Under the pieces are notes generated by a model. That model made no database searches. It was not told the origin of the DNA and saw only the letters and a list, made by a program, of their open reading frames with translations. From Bugula neritina (taxonomy: Eukaryota > Bryozoa > Gymnolaemata > Cheilostomatida > Bugulidae), in assembly GCA_964035545.1 (NCBI GenBank), contig OZ037765.1, forward strand, positions 31,339,504 through 31,403,503: DNA of 64,000 nucleotides. The letters are read 5' to 3'. Made by a program: the position numbers and the translations under genes. Shown here piece by piece: positions 1 to 13,300 of this stretch (its first letter is position 1; every line of letters begins with the position of its first letter).

Positions 1-32
1 TGACAGAACAAGTTTTGGCGAGGAAAGCTTAC

Positions 33-3000
33 GTTGGAGGATACAGATGCTCGAGGGAGACGTTCTGCTGCTTGAGACTGGCCAGGAAGTTCTTACACTC
101 CGTCTGCAGACTGGTGAACAGAGAGGCGAGTTCATCAAAGTACAGCTTCTCTGAGGCCGATTGTAAAACTAAGTTCTTCAGGTTTTCCAACACTAAATTC
201 TGAGAGTTGTCCTATCGTAGATTACACATAAAGGATAAATCCATAAGCCAATACGAAAGACTTAGAATACAATGTAATAGGTTACAAAGCATTGTATGAA
301 AATAACTTACTATATTTTTACTTATTTTTTATAAATTTTTTTTTGAAAAGTGATTGTATTTATATTGAAACATAATATTTAAAAACAATTGTAAACCAAA
401 TCTTCTGAATCAACAGCTGTTTTAACAAATACCTTGAAGTCTTTACACTTACCCTCGCCAGCTGTATCCAATGAGATACAACAAGGGCTGCACAAAGTCT
501 TTGGGTGCCATTCTTAGCAACAATGTGAAACTCTAGTAGAGTGGTAATGTTGGATAATATTGAGCTGAAGTTGGGGTGGTGGAAAGGCAGGCGTGCTAAT
601 AGGCAGCCCAGACACCTGAAGACAAACAGCAAATACATCATGAGAACTGCGCGACAGATGGAAAAAATTGCCTTTCCATGCACTGAAGCAGCTGCAGAGT
701 CTTGTGGCTTTATTACATAGAAAGAGGTCCCGGAGAACTACCCCCAGATGGGATTGCGAAAAGTTGTCTGTAAGCCGCACCCACTCACCTGGTACATATA
801 AGTCTAGTGTACATAACGTCTGTAAGTCACACCCACTCACCTGGTACATATAAGTCTAGTGTACATAACCTTCTCACATCTCACTTCAGGTTTGTCCTGT
901 ATTGGACCAGAGATGTGCATCAGTTCTGACTCCATGGAGTTTCCAAACTTACTCTCATTCTGCAAGTAGAGGCATCCTTACATGTGTAAGTATAATTGTA
1001 CGTGTACATTGTACGTGTACATTGTACACGTACATTGTACATAGATATTATATATCATAGCGACTAGTTAATTTCAGACTAGCAATTTGGTGCACCAATT
1101 ACATACATTAAATACCAGTAAGATAGCAACACAATATATACACGAGAGTAGCTACAGCAATGACACTGTCTTTTCCTGTATGTATAATGTAAAAATACCA
1201 TTATATACTATGATATAAAATCTGCCAAAGTAATTCAAAGTCCGCAACTTGTCCGGCAGTGTATAAAGTTAAAATATTATATTATGTAAATAGCACTAAG
1301 AATAATTAAAACTAAAAGTATGTTAGTATATCTTGTTGTCATAGTAACGAGTACAGGAAATACCTGGTGTTTGTGATGTACGGCAGTGAGGATATAGTTC
1401 CTGTCTATAGGTACATACGGCGACTGCATAGGTAAGCCGAGCCAGGTATTGAACCATGGGATAGCGTAGTGACTGAGAACATCAGCAGATGAGTGTGTTA
1501 CAATGGACACCCACACCTAGAAACAGTTGGTAATATAATAAACAGCTGGGTAACTATAGCTTGCTATGCACATATAAGTTAAATAGCAGGGAGATGATAT
1601 ATGATGTAATTAAACAGATTTATTTGTGAATTAGCAACAAGAACTGTTCGAGCTGGAGCAAACTCTAAAAACTTTGCCGTAAATAAATGTTTCTATAAAA
1701 CTGATGATCAATGGCACTAGTAATAGTAGTAGACTGTACTACTATTACTAGTAGTACAGTCTACTACTAATACTAGTAGTACAGTCTACTACTAGTGAAT
1801 GCATCTTTTATCAAGGTAAGCAATAACGCACCAGAAAACAACGCCCATCCTCTAGATCATAGATCTATGTAATCAAATGTAACTACTATATTAGTTTACA
1901 AACTGTGTATGCAGTGTGCTAAGTTTACACACCTAACAGAAATACTAACCGACTCAGCCAACTCTGCAATGCTGCCGATACGCTCCGTCAGGCAGCACTG
2001 GTAGAGATGACGCAGACATGGAATCAGTATTGGCGTGAGCCAGTTCAAATCCACACACTACAATGTACACATCATGAATACTCATAAGTAACAAGTGTGA
2101 GATGCCTTCAACATAACAACAAGGTGAGTGTAAGGATGAATAACTGGCATCACAACTATGTTGGCTTGAAAAGCCTATCAGGAGTTGTCACGCCTATTTA
2201 TATAGTAAACACTTATTATTAATACATGATGTAACACGTGTACAGTAAGTGCCAAGTGTTAATGTATCTGTAGCATATACACTTCAGAGAGCTGTTTATG
2301 TAGTAGCAAGACCCACCTCTGTGAACACAGTCTTGAGCATGTTGAGGGACGCCTTCCTTACGTTGTTGATGCTGTGATAGAGAAACGGCCAGACTCTAGG
2401 TATGAGTTGTACTAAAACAGCGCCCCTGTGAAATGACAGCACATATAACTACAGCAATTATATTACTCGGTACTGGCCAGTAATATAATAGTATAACATA
2501 AGAAAAATATAAACAAAATTTATAAACAAAAATTAGGCTAGAAGCTTCATGTTTGCAGTTAAAATATCATATCCTTGGCATTAGTTGAAATTTTAGTGGA
2601 CATATTTGATTAATTTAAAAACCTTTGAAAAGTTTAAATATAAAATATTTCAGCAACATAAGCTCCTATTTCAACCTCTATCTACATAATGTTTAAATTT
2701 ATGAAACTATTTACAGTGAACATTCATCATGATATACCATAATGATAGTGACAGAGTGTTTGCATTCATGATGACTCAGCCCAAGAACTTGTACTTACTG
2801 TAAATATATGGCGAGTTATTTGAAGAGGTTTATAGTGACTCACTATGAGTATTTACAGTGACTTACTATTTGTATCTACAGTGACTTACTATCAGTATCT
2901 ACAGTTACTTACTATGAGTATCTACATTCTACAGTGACTCACTATGAGTATCTACAGCAACTTACTATGAGAATTTACAGTAACTCACTATGAGTATCTA

Positions 3001-6000
3001 CAGTGACTTACTGTAAGCTATGAAGACGATCAACTGTGAGAAGGGCCGAGAGGAAGGACATAATACTGTGCGTAGAGGAAGTGAGGTCATCAAGGTCAAG
3101 CAGTGCATCCCAGAGACTCTGCATCAGTGTACCCAGCTACAGGACAGGGAATAAACTGATAACATACATGTATACACTAGAGTTGTCTTCTCATAATGTA
3201 TTACAAGTAGAAGATGACAATCCTTGTATTGACAGCTACGATGTTGTAATAAAATCACTCGCTATTCTACTGAAATCTCAGAAATTAATTAGAAAGAATA
3301 AAATTGATAAAATAAAAAAGAATTTAAATAAATAAAAAATATTCCATATAAAGTTAAAGAAGAGATACATTGACTGTTGTATAGTTTATGCATATACAGG
3401 TAAGAAGTTGCTGAGCTTCTCTTGGTAATAAATAAGAGCCACCAGCACTAGACATGAAGGGAGCACCTGCTGAGGAATGACAAGAGGAAGTTTGTCAACG
3501 ACAGACAGCAGACAAGTGGCTGTTACAGATCTCACGTCATCAACATTGTCATTAATGGAGCTTAGAAGGGACTGCCAGATACCTCCAAACTGAGTCACCA
3601 AGTCCTGAATACAATAACATACCGAGACTATACTGTATACAGAGTGTAGATAATGTATATATGAAATGTAGCCAGAATTTTGATAAAATATACATTAAAT
3701 ATAAAGAAAAATATATAATATAAAAATACAGACAAAATGCTGATGAACTCATTTCCTGAATGAACTAATCAAGTTTTACTTATCTAACCTAAAATCAACA
3801 TTTTTTAATAATTACTCACAATTTTGCATTGTTTCATGTGTTGCATGTAAACCCAACAAAAAAGCAGCAAAAACCGACACAAACTGCAATTCCATTCTGA
3901 GAGTGACAAATTGTAAATAAAATACACAAACCTGTTTGACAGCAATAACGTATTTAAGACCGAGAATCACACCATATCTGACCTCCCAAGTCGGGTGGGC
4001 AATAACCTCCCCCAACTTGTTCACAGCTGCCAGTACACTAGAGTCTGGGAGGTAGTTACAGAGAGTTCCCAGAGCTTGAGCACAGGTTTCTCGCACTGGA
4101 GCCACCACCTGCACAATGCAACACTTGAAGATTGGATATCAGAATAACTCATAACAAGAAAACAAGAATTGGAGCTAAAAACTCACAATATAGACGTGAA
4201 GTCATAGCATTAAGACTGGGTGTGCAAAGTCATTCTTATGAGTATGACAGTCAATAAACGCATTCTTCACATGAATGGTTATTCTAATAATAGTTGTGCA
4301 AAAGGAGTGATGGTTTAGAAATGTTGCACTCAGAGATATGATAACATCAGTGCTAGAGTTATTCAGTATGAATTGAATTCCTTAAAATAGACCATCAGTG
4401 TATAAGCTGTAGTAGCATGAGCTTCTAGAATATGTTTCAGTGACTGTATACACTGTAGTTACTGTGTACACTGTAGTGACTGTATACACTGTAGTGACTG
4501 TATACACTGTAGTTACTGTATACACTGTAGTTACTGTGTACACTGTAGTTACTGTATACACTGTAGTTACTGTATACACTGTAGTTACTGTATACACTAT
4601 AGTTACTGTGTACACTGTAGTTACTGTATACACTGTAGTTACTGTGTACACTGTAGTTACTGTATACACTGTAGTGACTGTATACACTGTAGTGACTGTA
4701 TACAGTGTGTAGTTACTGTATACACTATAGTTACTGTGTACACTGTAGTGACTGTATACAGTGTGTAGTTACTGTATACACTGTAGTTACTGTGTACACT
4801 GTAGTTACTGTGTACTCTGTAGTTACTGTATACACTGTAGTTACTGTATACACTATAGTTACTGTGCACACTGTAGTTACTGTGCACACTACACTGTGTT
4901 CCACTCACCTCATCAGAGATGTAGTCACCAAACCTGTCAAGCACTAACACACACATCAGTCTTATAGACATGTTCTCCAGCCATCTTTGGTTATTCTTCA
5001 CAGTCTAAAGACACACACTGTACACATTGGCAAGTATACAGCATATACACACTTATACACAGAGCAGTAGATAAACGCACGCACATTAGCCAATGTATAG
5101 CTTATATAAACATACATTGTTAGAAGTTGTGGCCCCTGCAAAACCTCCACAATGCTTGATGACTTCACGCAGAAGGGTGGCAGCACCATGACGAGTCTCC
5201 CAACAGCTGCTGAACAAGTCATTGCATAAAATCTCACAGAACTCGAGAAATGGCCATTCGTACTCCTCTGAATCCTGCATAGACAGTAGTATTAGTAGAT
5301 TTGTAGTACTACATACAGAGTAGTACTACATACAGAGTGGTACTATATACAGAGTGGTACTATACACAGAGTAGTACTATATACAGAGTAATACTATACA
5401 CAGAGTAGTACTACATACAGAGTAGTACTACATACAGAGTGGTACTATACACAGAGTAGTACTATATACAGAGTAGTACTATATACAGAGTGGTACTATA
5501 TACAGAGTGGTACTATATACAGAGTGATACTATATACAAAGTAGTACTATATACAGAGTAGTACTATACACAGAGTGGTACTATATACACAGTAACTAGT
5601 ACTATATACCGAGTGGTACTATATACAAAGTAGTACTATATACACAGTAACTAGTACTATATACACAGCAACTAGTACTATATACCGAGTGGTACTATAT
5701 ACAAAGTAGTACTATATACACAGTAACTAGTACTATATACACAGCAACTAGTACTATATACCGAGTGGTACTATATACAAAGTAGTACTATATACACAGT
5801 AACTAGTACTACATACAGAGTAGTACTATACACAGAGTAGTACTATATACACAGTAACTAGTACTACACACACACTATCAAAGCACCTACCACAGCACTG
5901 TCCTCCACTGTATCCAGCAGCAGTTTGTTAGGCTGACCCGGCTGAGCTACTGCCACACTCTTTGTTTTTATCTTCTTCTCACAAGAGCCGCCAGCCCCAG

Positions 6001-8690
6001 AACTAGAAACAGCAATGGGAAAGTTCAACACTACCATTTTTTACAAAAAGAAACTAGCAGGGTATTGAGAGAGAATCTATTACCTATTGGAGAGTTGTCT
6101 TTTCATCTCTAAACGAGCTTTCCTTCTAGCCACATTGATCTCTCGTATACTCATACCTTCTGTGTTCAACTGTTTCTCTATTATATCACCGATCTGTTGC
6201 TGTAAAGATATCAATTCATATTGAACATAAGACATAAAGCACATAAAAGTCTGCTAATTTCCATTTAGGGAACTTTACACAAAATAGGTGTAGGTGTGTT
6301 ACTCTCATTCAATGCGAAAAAATATTGAAACCGCACAGGTAAAGGATGATATGTTTGGCATTAGGGGTTTGTACTAAAATAAGTTAACTTGATGCAAGAA
6401 AATTGAATATGAAACAGAAAAACAACTGCAATTTAACTGTTATTGATATAAACTAGATTACAGAGACTAAAGAAATACCTGTGAGGAAGGTGAAGATTTC
6501 TTAGTACTTGGAACCATCTGCAAGTCGCTCTCGTCAAACAGTTCCATATCGGTCGGCGCGGCGGGTCCTTCCAGCCCCAACTTCCTGCTCAGCATGTTCT
6601 TCTGTCTCAGGATTTGCTCTTTGTCATCCAAATCTGTGCAGACACCCAGTAAACTGTATTACAATCAGTCAGTAAATTATACCATTAGTCAATACGATAC
6701 GCAAACATTACTTAAGTTATAAATAGTTTAAACTAGCAAGAACACGCTTCTTTTCGAAAAAGGAGGCAGAAATATATTATAAAATAGTTAAAATGTGCAT
6801 TCAAAACTTTTTAAAAAGAAAATCTGATTCAGAATGAACTGACAAAACAAACCTTGTATCAGCATAATATTGCACTTAGCGAAACTGGTTAAACAGTGAA
6901 TTTGTAAAAAAAACCTGCTGAAAAGATACCACTACATGAGTACAGAGGGACCCTTAGGGCGTTAACTCAGCCAGCAACATAGAGTAGCCCTTACTCACTT
7001 ACCACCAGTGTTGAGCTTCTAATCAGCTCACCATTCAGTCTCTCTTAGTATGAATTAATCTGGCGGTGCAGTAAATACTGGCGTATTTCATACTACTACG
7101 GGATGTTATGCACAAGATGATAAAAAATGTTTTTCTTAAAATGTCTGTTTTACTTTCAGAGACAGAGAGCACCTGCTAATACTAAGCTTACAGAGAGGGT
7201 ATGGGAGCACCTGCTAGCACCTGTTAGTACTAAACTTACTCACACAGGCAGCGTCAAACTGTTCCTCGTCAGCACTTAGCAGAGAGGCACAGTCTCTGAG
7301 GACAGCGCTGATGTCAAACTGGGAGAACAAGTCAGAGCAGCCACTTGAAGCTGACTCATCATCAAGCCTCGTCAGATCAGCTGCAACAACACATTGAGTT
7401 GCAAAGAGTAAGCTATAATACTCAAATTATCTTACAACCCGACAGTTTGTAGAAGTAGAACCAGGAGCAGCTATTTCATCATTATACTAAAGTTTCAACA
7501 AAGTCTTGCGTCATTAAATAAAGGTACAAAACTCTAAACTTTTCAATTGTTTATGCCGTTAACCTAGAGATGTCAATCAGGATACATAGTTACCAATGCA
7601 ATGTTATTGAATATCTAACTATTTAGCGGAGAATGATTTAACATATTGGACTGAAACCATCTTATAACTCTAGAACTTTGAAGAGTAAATTTACACCCTA
7701 AGCTGTGATTACATACACCAATCAGCTACATTAAACAGAGTAAGTAAAATAAATAACCTCTATTGATTAAATATAGTTACTTTCAACATAACAACTATTT
7801 AGTACATTTACTCCAACCTTAATTGCATTTGGCAGCATTGCATAGAAAATCAAATAACCTCAGCCATTCCTTTTGCTCTTTTAAAGAGAGCTAACTGCAT
7901 TAAATGCAGAATTTTGACGATGAATGGAGGACAACTTTACAAAAAAGTGGCAATAAACAGACAAAGAGCATGACATCAGAATCCCTATGTGTCATAACTT
8001 ACAAGAACAGTTCTTAGCAATGGCTTCAACAGCATTGCCGGCAGCAATTCTAGTATCCCAGTTCTTGCTCCTCATTAAATTCAAAATCTACAGAAATATT
8101 TTCAATATGTTATACAAGCATGTAATTGAAGACTTATATGTACTGTATATTATTATTTAGACATAGAGATACACAAATAATCCATCACAAATATAACTGA
8201 AACATGAACATTTTTACCCCTCAGTGACATACAAATATCCTTCAGTGTTTGTTTAAACATCATAATTACAAAAAAAAAAAATTAGTTAGAAAAAGTATGT
8301 TATAATATAAAAGTTTTACAAAGCCTTTAGTTAAATTCCAATAAATTAATTGGCTTTTTTCAATTCTGGGTTAAAACAACATATAATAGTTTTAGCTTGG
8401 CTATGAATTTGTCTATAGTTCTCTTAGTTTGCACTTTTTACTATCTAACCTTATTCAGCAAATAACGAATTTTGTGAGGATACAACTTGTGTATTTCTCC
8501 AAGTTGAACGGCAGCAGACTTTCGAATCACAGCAGTAGATCCTGTATCGAGCAGCGTAAACAGTCTGTCTAACCTGCAGAGACCATAACATACTCATATA
8601 GTCAGCAGACACAAATAGTATGTTTATAAATAAATAGTATATTTCATAACTTGTAACCAAATTGTATTAGCTCTCTCACCTTGTCTCCAT
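33..8690 (-). CDS. BTAF1: BTAF1 / Mot1 (TBP-associated factor 172), N-terminal part, continues past left edge
   Basis: BTAF1 is the Snf2-family ATPase that removes TBP from DNA; the window holds only the HEAT-repeat half. The product opens [16 protein letters not shown], close to the vertebrate start, and continues with [94 protein letters not shown] and [18 protein letters not shown], all collinear with human BTAF1. Exons read by hand: 8680-8690, 8450-8573, 8003-8087, about 7246-7380 (donor ambiguous), 6479-6633, 6084-6199, 5891-6002, 5116-5274, 4909-5004, 3932-4108, 3467-3604, 3012-3136, 2317-2425, 1950-2057, 1364-1516, 885-959, an unresolved stretch near 616-727, 453-615 and 33-199. All checked junctions keep frame with GT-AG ends, except at the unresolved exon. 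The last exon corresponds to roughly residue 800 of about 1850 in human. The ATPase domain must lie left of the window. Several introns are filled with tandem repeats. Confidence 0.93.
766..869. repeat. 52-bp tandem duplication in a BTAF1 intron
   Basis: Two adjacent copies of a 52-bp unit differ at only a few bases. Each copy contains ccactcacctggtacatata, which on the gene (minus) strand reads CAG|GTGAGT, a perfect splice-donor consensus. The block lies between the exon at 885-959 and the exon at 453-615, where the exon structure could not be settled. Confidence 0.85.
1713..1795. repeat. Palindromic TAG/CTA repeat in a BTAF1 intron
   Basis: A short stretch built from agtagtaga, gtactact and attactag forms nested inverted repeats: a segment around 1713-1747 is its own reverse complement and is followed by two more partial copies. 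It is made of the same words as the big repeat fields near 12 kb and 37 kb. Confidence 0.7.
2832..3020. repeat. 23-bp minisatellite abutting a BTAF1 splice donor
   Basis: About eight imperfect copies of a 23-bp unit (agtgacttactatgagtatc plus tac) fill the start of the intron after exon 3012-3136. On the coding strand most units contain AGTAAGT or AGTGAGT, that is, a donor-like motif. The true donor of the exon (ACA|gtaagt at 3011/3012) forms the first unit, so the array appears to have grown out of the splice site. Confidence 0.85.
4436..4897. repeat. 18-bp minisatellite in a BTAF1 intron
   Basis: About 25 copies of an 18-bp unit (actgtatacactgtagtt with tgtgtacac and gtgac variants) fill the intron between exons 3932-4108 and 4909-5004 and end close to the donor of exon 4909-5004. 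Because 18 is a multiple of three and the unit lacks stops in several frames, it yields spurious repetitive open frames on both strands (VYTVVT-type); these are not genes. Confidence 0.92.
5284..5871. repeat. 17-bp minisatellite in a BTAF1 intron
   Basis: More than 30 copies of a unit close to tagtactatatacagag (17 bp), with longer variants that insert acacagtaactag, occupy almost the whole intron between exons 5116-5274 and 5891-6002. The longer variants are themselves arranged in a higher-order repeat between about 5590 and 5800. The word cagtaact is shared with the neighbouring 18-bp array. Confidence 0.92.
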
Positions 8691-10539
8691 TTTTATTCCG
8701 TTATGTAACAAACAAGGCTACCCAGGATTGAATCTAAAATGAAATGTGTGAATTAGTGTAATATTGCAAATATAGAATAAATGATGCTTGACAATATCTA
8801 GAGTCTAGACTTTATTTTACCCCATTGACAAAAGACGTTCATGCAATGACGTGCTTGAACATGACTGGTTTTATTATGAAAGAAAAGTTCAAGACTAAAA
8901 CAGCTAAAATAGTCTAGCCTGTATAAACTACAGCTTTCTTGCTGTAAACTCAAATTCCTCACTTTACATAATCTCAAATAAATTCATTTAGACGTTGCAT
9001 GAATTTTATCAACACTTTGATCATGTTAGAGCCTATTTCAAAGAAATACCAAATTTAAATTTAAATAAGCATAAAATTTATGTGTTTGATATAATACGTG
9101 TATATTTATATATTCAAACATATTTATCTTTATTAATGAATTTGAATGCATACACAGTACTGATGAAAAGTTTAGTTGAAAATTTAAGAATATCTCGACT
9201 TTTGTCAACAGTTGACATTGCATTTAAATTAGATGCACTTATGTAATTTGTAAGTTGATTTTAATAACCTGAATTTGACAGTAATATTAGACTGGTTGCA
9301 ATATTTTTTCACTTTTATATGATTCATAAGCATAACATTGTTAGAGTATTTAGCACTGAAAAAAAACTGACTAAAATGGTGAAGACAAAGTTTGACATAT
9401 AGCCAGTTATACCACTGCTGTAACTCATGACTGTAATTGTGAGTTTAATTTTCGATGTTAATTAAAAATTGATTGAACACGGCTTTGCCTGGCTACATCT
9501 ACAATACATGTTGATTAACTTATTGATGAAACAGCAACTTTATATTAGCCAGAAGTCAACGCTTTGTATAGAAGCTAAGGCTTCAATTATTTTCCATTCA
9601 GCAGTGCATTGATTTGGCTAAAAGTGAGAGAAAATGATAGATCACTGAACCTTGACAACTACATTATTTTAATTGAATATAAAAGAGAGTAAAATTTGAA
9701 TAAAAACAATCTAAAACCCAGCTTACCAGCGACATAAGTTACCATTTTGACCCTACAGATCTAAGTAATATATTCTCACACTGCGACATGTCAGAAGAGT
9801 ATGAGCAGAGTTGGTACTAGTGTCACATACTCAGAATTGCAACATGCAATACTGAATCAAGCTCTAGCGACTGGCAAATGTAATCATACTGATGCTTTAC
9901 CCCTACTAGCTGAGTTATAATGGATTAACTAGTATCGTTATAGCTAATTTCATTTTAAAAGCCTTGCCTTAGGGTTATGATTTATTTTCATTTACTGACG
10001 GCTAACATTTCCAATTGCTATGTTCCTTGATGAATTTGAGTTCAGACAAAACTAATTTAATTTAGAGAAGCTGGATTACTGCTAAAATTCAAAAGTATTT
10101 AATGTACTATAAATGTATATATATATAGTATTGAATAACTAACCTTGACTATTAAATCTAGTCAATAATAATTGAAAGGTAGCTTTGTAAGTGTAACATT
10201 AACTTAAACTAAAATAAGAGTTCTGCAATAGAAGCAAATACTTAGATGTAATCATGCAGTCCAGTGAGAAACTTGACAGACATATCAAATCCATAGTTAA
10301 CAGGTTAGCAAAATATTTAGCAGCATTAAACACCCAGGAAATAGACATTTTTGCATACCTTAGCATGTACACTTACAGGCTAATTTTGCAGACACATTTT
10401 ATCATCTAACAAAAGAACCTGTGATCAAACTGAGCAAATTAAAAATTAAACTATTACTTTTACTATTAGCCTTAAATTTATTGCAAACCTAAAAGAAAAC
10501 CATGACATCAAGCATTAGCATTAACTTTAAGATCATTTA

Positions 10540-13300
10540 TCATAATCATCATGATTATGTAGAATAAGAAAAAGATGTTCATGATGTTGAACTTATAGTA
10601 AGACTAAGTGCAACTATTAGTATTACTATATTTATTGATATGATTAACACTTAATTATTATATTTCATTATTTGTTGTACTTAACTAAACCTAATAGTAA
10701 TAATTATACTAACAATAATACGAATAGTAATAGTATTGGACTTGGTTGTACTTACAGTTATAGTCTAATTTATAGTAGTAATGCTAATAGTAATATTAAT
10801 AAAAATACTTAGCCTTATACTTATAGTTATAGTGATATAAGTTATACTCATACTAATAGTAATAATATTTGTTAATAGTTAGTGTTACACACTGGAAGTT
10901 AAACTATAACAATAAGTTAGACTCACTAAGTTAGAGTAAAACCAAGACATCAATTTATAATTATGAATACGATATTTGATATATTCTAATTCACTGTTAA
11001 ACTTACTGTATTGTATAACTGTAAGTATAACTATAAGTTTAAGTCATGCAGTTAATGTTTTAGTAATAACTTTTAATTTTATTCCAACAGTAACTCAAAC
11101 TCAAAGTAAGCCTAAGAGTTAAACTTAGACTATTGAAGTAAGTTAGACTTATTGTTATTCTTATTAATTATCACTTAGAATTCGTCTTATACTTAATCTT
11201 ATAGCCACATTAACAAATGACATATTGATAGTGATATTGATAGATTTAGAATATGATATTGATGCTGATACTCAGTCCACAGTGTCACACTCACACTGAC
11301 ACTGACACTAAATCTAATACCAAGTCTAATACTAATACTAATACTTATAGTAACTAACAGTAACAGCAACTCACTCTTAGTTTTTACAACTTTCAAATGC
11401 TGCCTGCCTACTAATCATTATCATAGCTAGACTCAGTCACAACTTATAAGTGCTGTATAAACGTGAATCCCTTTTGTATAGAACGCAGAGATTTTTCACT
11501 TGTACACGGGCGGACAACACATTTTATACTGCGAGCCATTTTGGGGTTGCTGCTTCTAAATAATCAAAGTTACACCTGATTGGTCAATGTTCCCAAGTCT
11601 TTGCAAAGTTCATATTTTTCTGACCAATACCGATATTCAATTGAAAACAACCTTGACACATCTTTTTTAAATAAAAACTTGAAGCAAATCCGGGGAGCGT
11701 AAAAACGTATCGTTAGAATTGCATTTATACAATAGATTGAAACTATAGCTTCCGTCCAAGTGGCAGAGGACGAGCATATTATAATATATTTATTCTATAC
11801 GTATATGATTGAACTAGTTTGTGTGCTGCCGTATTGAAACGTACGAGTCCTGTCGCTGGCAGCTACAGTGGAGGTTTTCGGGAGCGCTTAGCTCAATATC
11901 TCCTTTCGATGCTATCCTTTACGTATGTATGCATTATAATTATAGGTACTAGTAATAATGAAAATAGATATGCATCCTTCAAGTTTAGGTTTAACCAGTT
12001 TAAGTTTATTTTATAAGTAATATTAATAGTATTAGTAATAATATTCAATACTATTGAATACTATTAGTATTAGAGTATTACATTTACTATTACTATTAGT
12101 ATTACTATTAGTATTACTATTAGTATTACTATTAGTAATACTATTAGTAATAGACTAATACTATTAGTATTAGTATTACAGTTACTATTAGTATTAGTAT
12201 TACTATTACAATTTACTATTAGACTTAGTATTTGTCCTAAACTTACTCTTAGTCACTAACTCTAGTCTAATACTAACTCCAAGAGTAAGTCTAATAGTAG
12301 TACTAGTAGTAATAGTAATACTAGTACTAATAATAATAATTAGAATTTATTTTAGTTTTAGTTTTACTTTTACTGAGACTGTGAAGTTGAACTATCAACT
12401 ATTACATTTACTTATTACTATAAATAATACTAATAGTAATACAGTAATACTAATAGTAATAGTAATAGTAATAATATTGCTATTGAATCAATAGTAACAT
12501 TATTACTATTACTATTAGTATTAGTATTATTTATAGTAATAAGTAAATGTAATAGTTGATAGTTCAACTTCACAGTCTCAGTAAAGGTAAAAGTAAATTT
12601 TAACTATTATTAGTACTAGTATTACTACTACTATTAGACTTAGTATTAGTGACTAAGAGTAAGTTTAGGACAAATACTAATAGTAAAAGGAATACTAATA
12701 CTAATAGTTATAGACTAATACTAATACTATTAGTATCACTAATACTAATAATATTACTGTAATAGTAAAACTAAATCACTAAATTTAATACTATAACATT
12801 GACTATAAGTATTAGTATAACTAATAGTATTACTAGTTAGTAGTAGTAGTACTAATAGTAGTTATAGTAAATGTAATACTAATAGTAATACTAGTAATAC
12901 TAAATCTAATACTAATACTAATAGAGTAATTTATCACCATAATGGTAATTATTAATGAGTTGGTCATTTATGAGCATTTTGAAAATCTCACTCTTACTCT
13001 TAGTCGCAGTTTTAATGATTGTTATCTTTACAGTTTAGTATAACCACAACATCATTGCAGTAAATAGTAGTAGTACTACAAGTACAAGCAACAATCACAA
13101 TGACAAGAATTATAGTCTATAAGTATAAGTATAAGCCAATGACAATCTCAATGACAATGGTCAATGAGTGTCAAATCAAAATGTGAATATAAATGTTGGT
13201 AAGAGTTGCGACCATAACTGATGGTCATAACTAATACAGTAATACTCATAGTAAGAGACTTCTAATCATGTTGATGTTTAGGTTGATCATGATTAATTTG
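10540..13300. repeat. Field of degenerate TAG/CTA/ATT trinucleotide-like repeats
   Basis: For about 2.7 kb the sequence is mostly built from words such as actaatagt, agtaatac, attagtatt and taagtataa, in both orientations and without a strict period. The density is highest at 12020-12930. Short related patches sit near 1.7 kb, 20.7 kb, 36.1-37.8 kb and 48.1 kb. Confidence 0.85.
12060..12920. repeat. Large imperfect palindrome (~0.9 kb) of TAG/CTA repeats
   Basis: Arms on either side of about 12480 are inverted copies. The clearest pair is non-repetitive in sequence: tactgagactgtgaag at 12371-12386 against cttcacagtctcagta at 12568-12583, continuing without a break into matching actatcaactattacattta and taaatgtaatagttgatagt. 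Farther out, atttgtcctaaacttactct near 12225-12250 matches agagtaagtttaggacaaat near 12655-12680, and gtattacatttacta near 12075 matches tagtaaatgtaatac near 12865. The centre is attgctattgaatcaatagt. As single-stranded DNA or RNA the region would fold into a very long hairpin. Confidence 0.85.

Noticed and set aside
4382-5001. Long repetitive open frames on both strands (VYTVVT- and SVYSNY-type)
   Set aside because: They are produced by the 18-bp minisatellite, whose length is a multiple of three, and lie in a BTAF1 intron.
11819-12016. 65-codon open frame beside the repeat field, in a slightly GC-richer patch
   Set aside because: Its C-terminal part is simple repeat and no protein family is recognisable; could be a leader exon, but there is no evidence.
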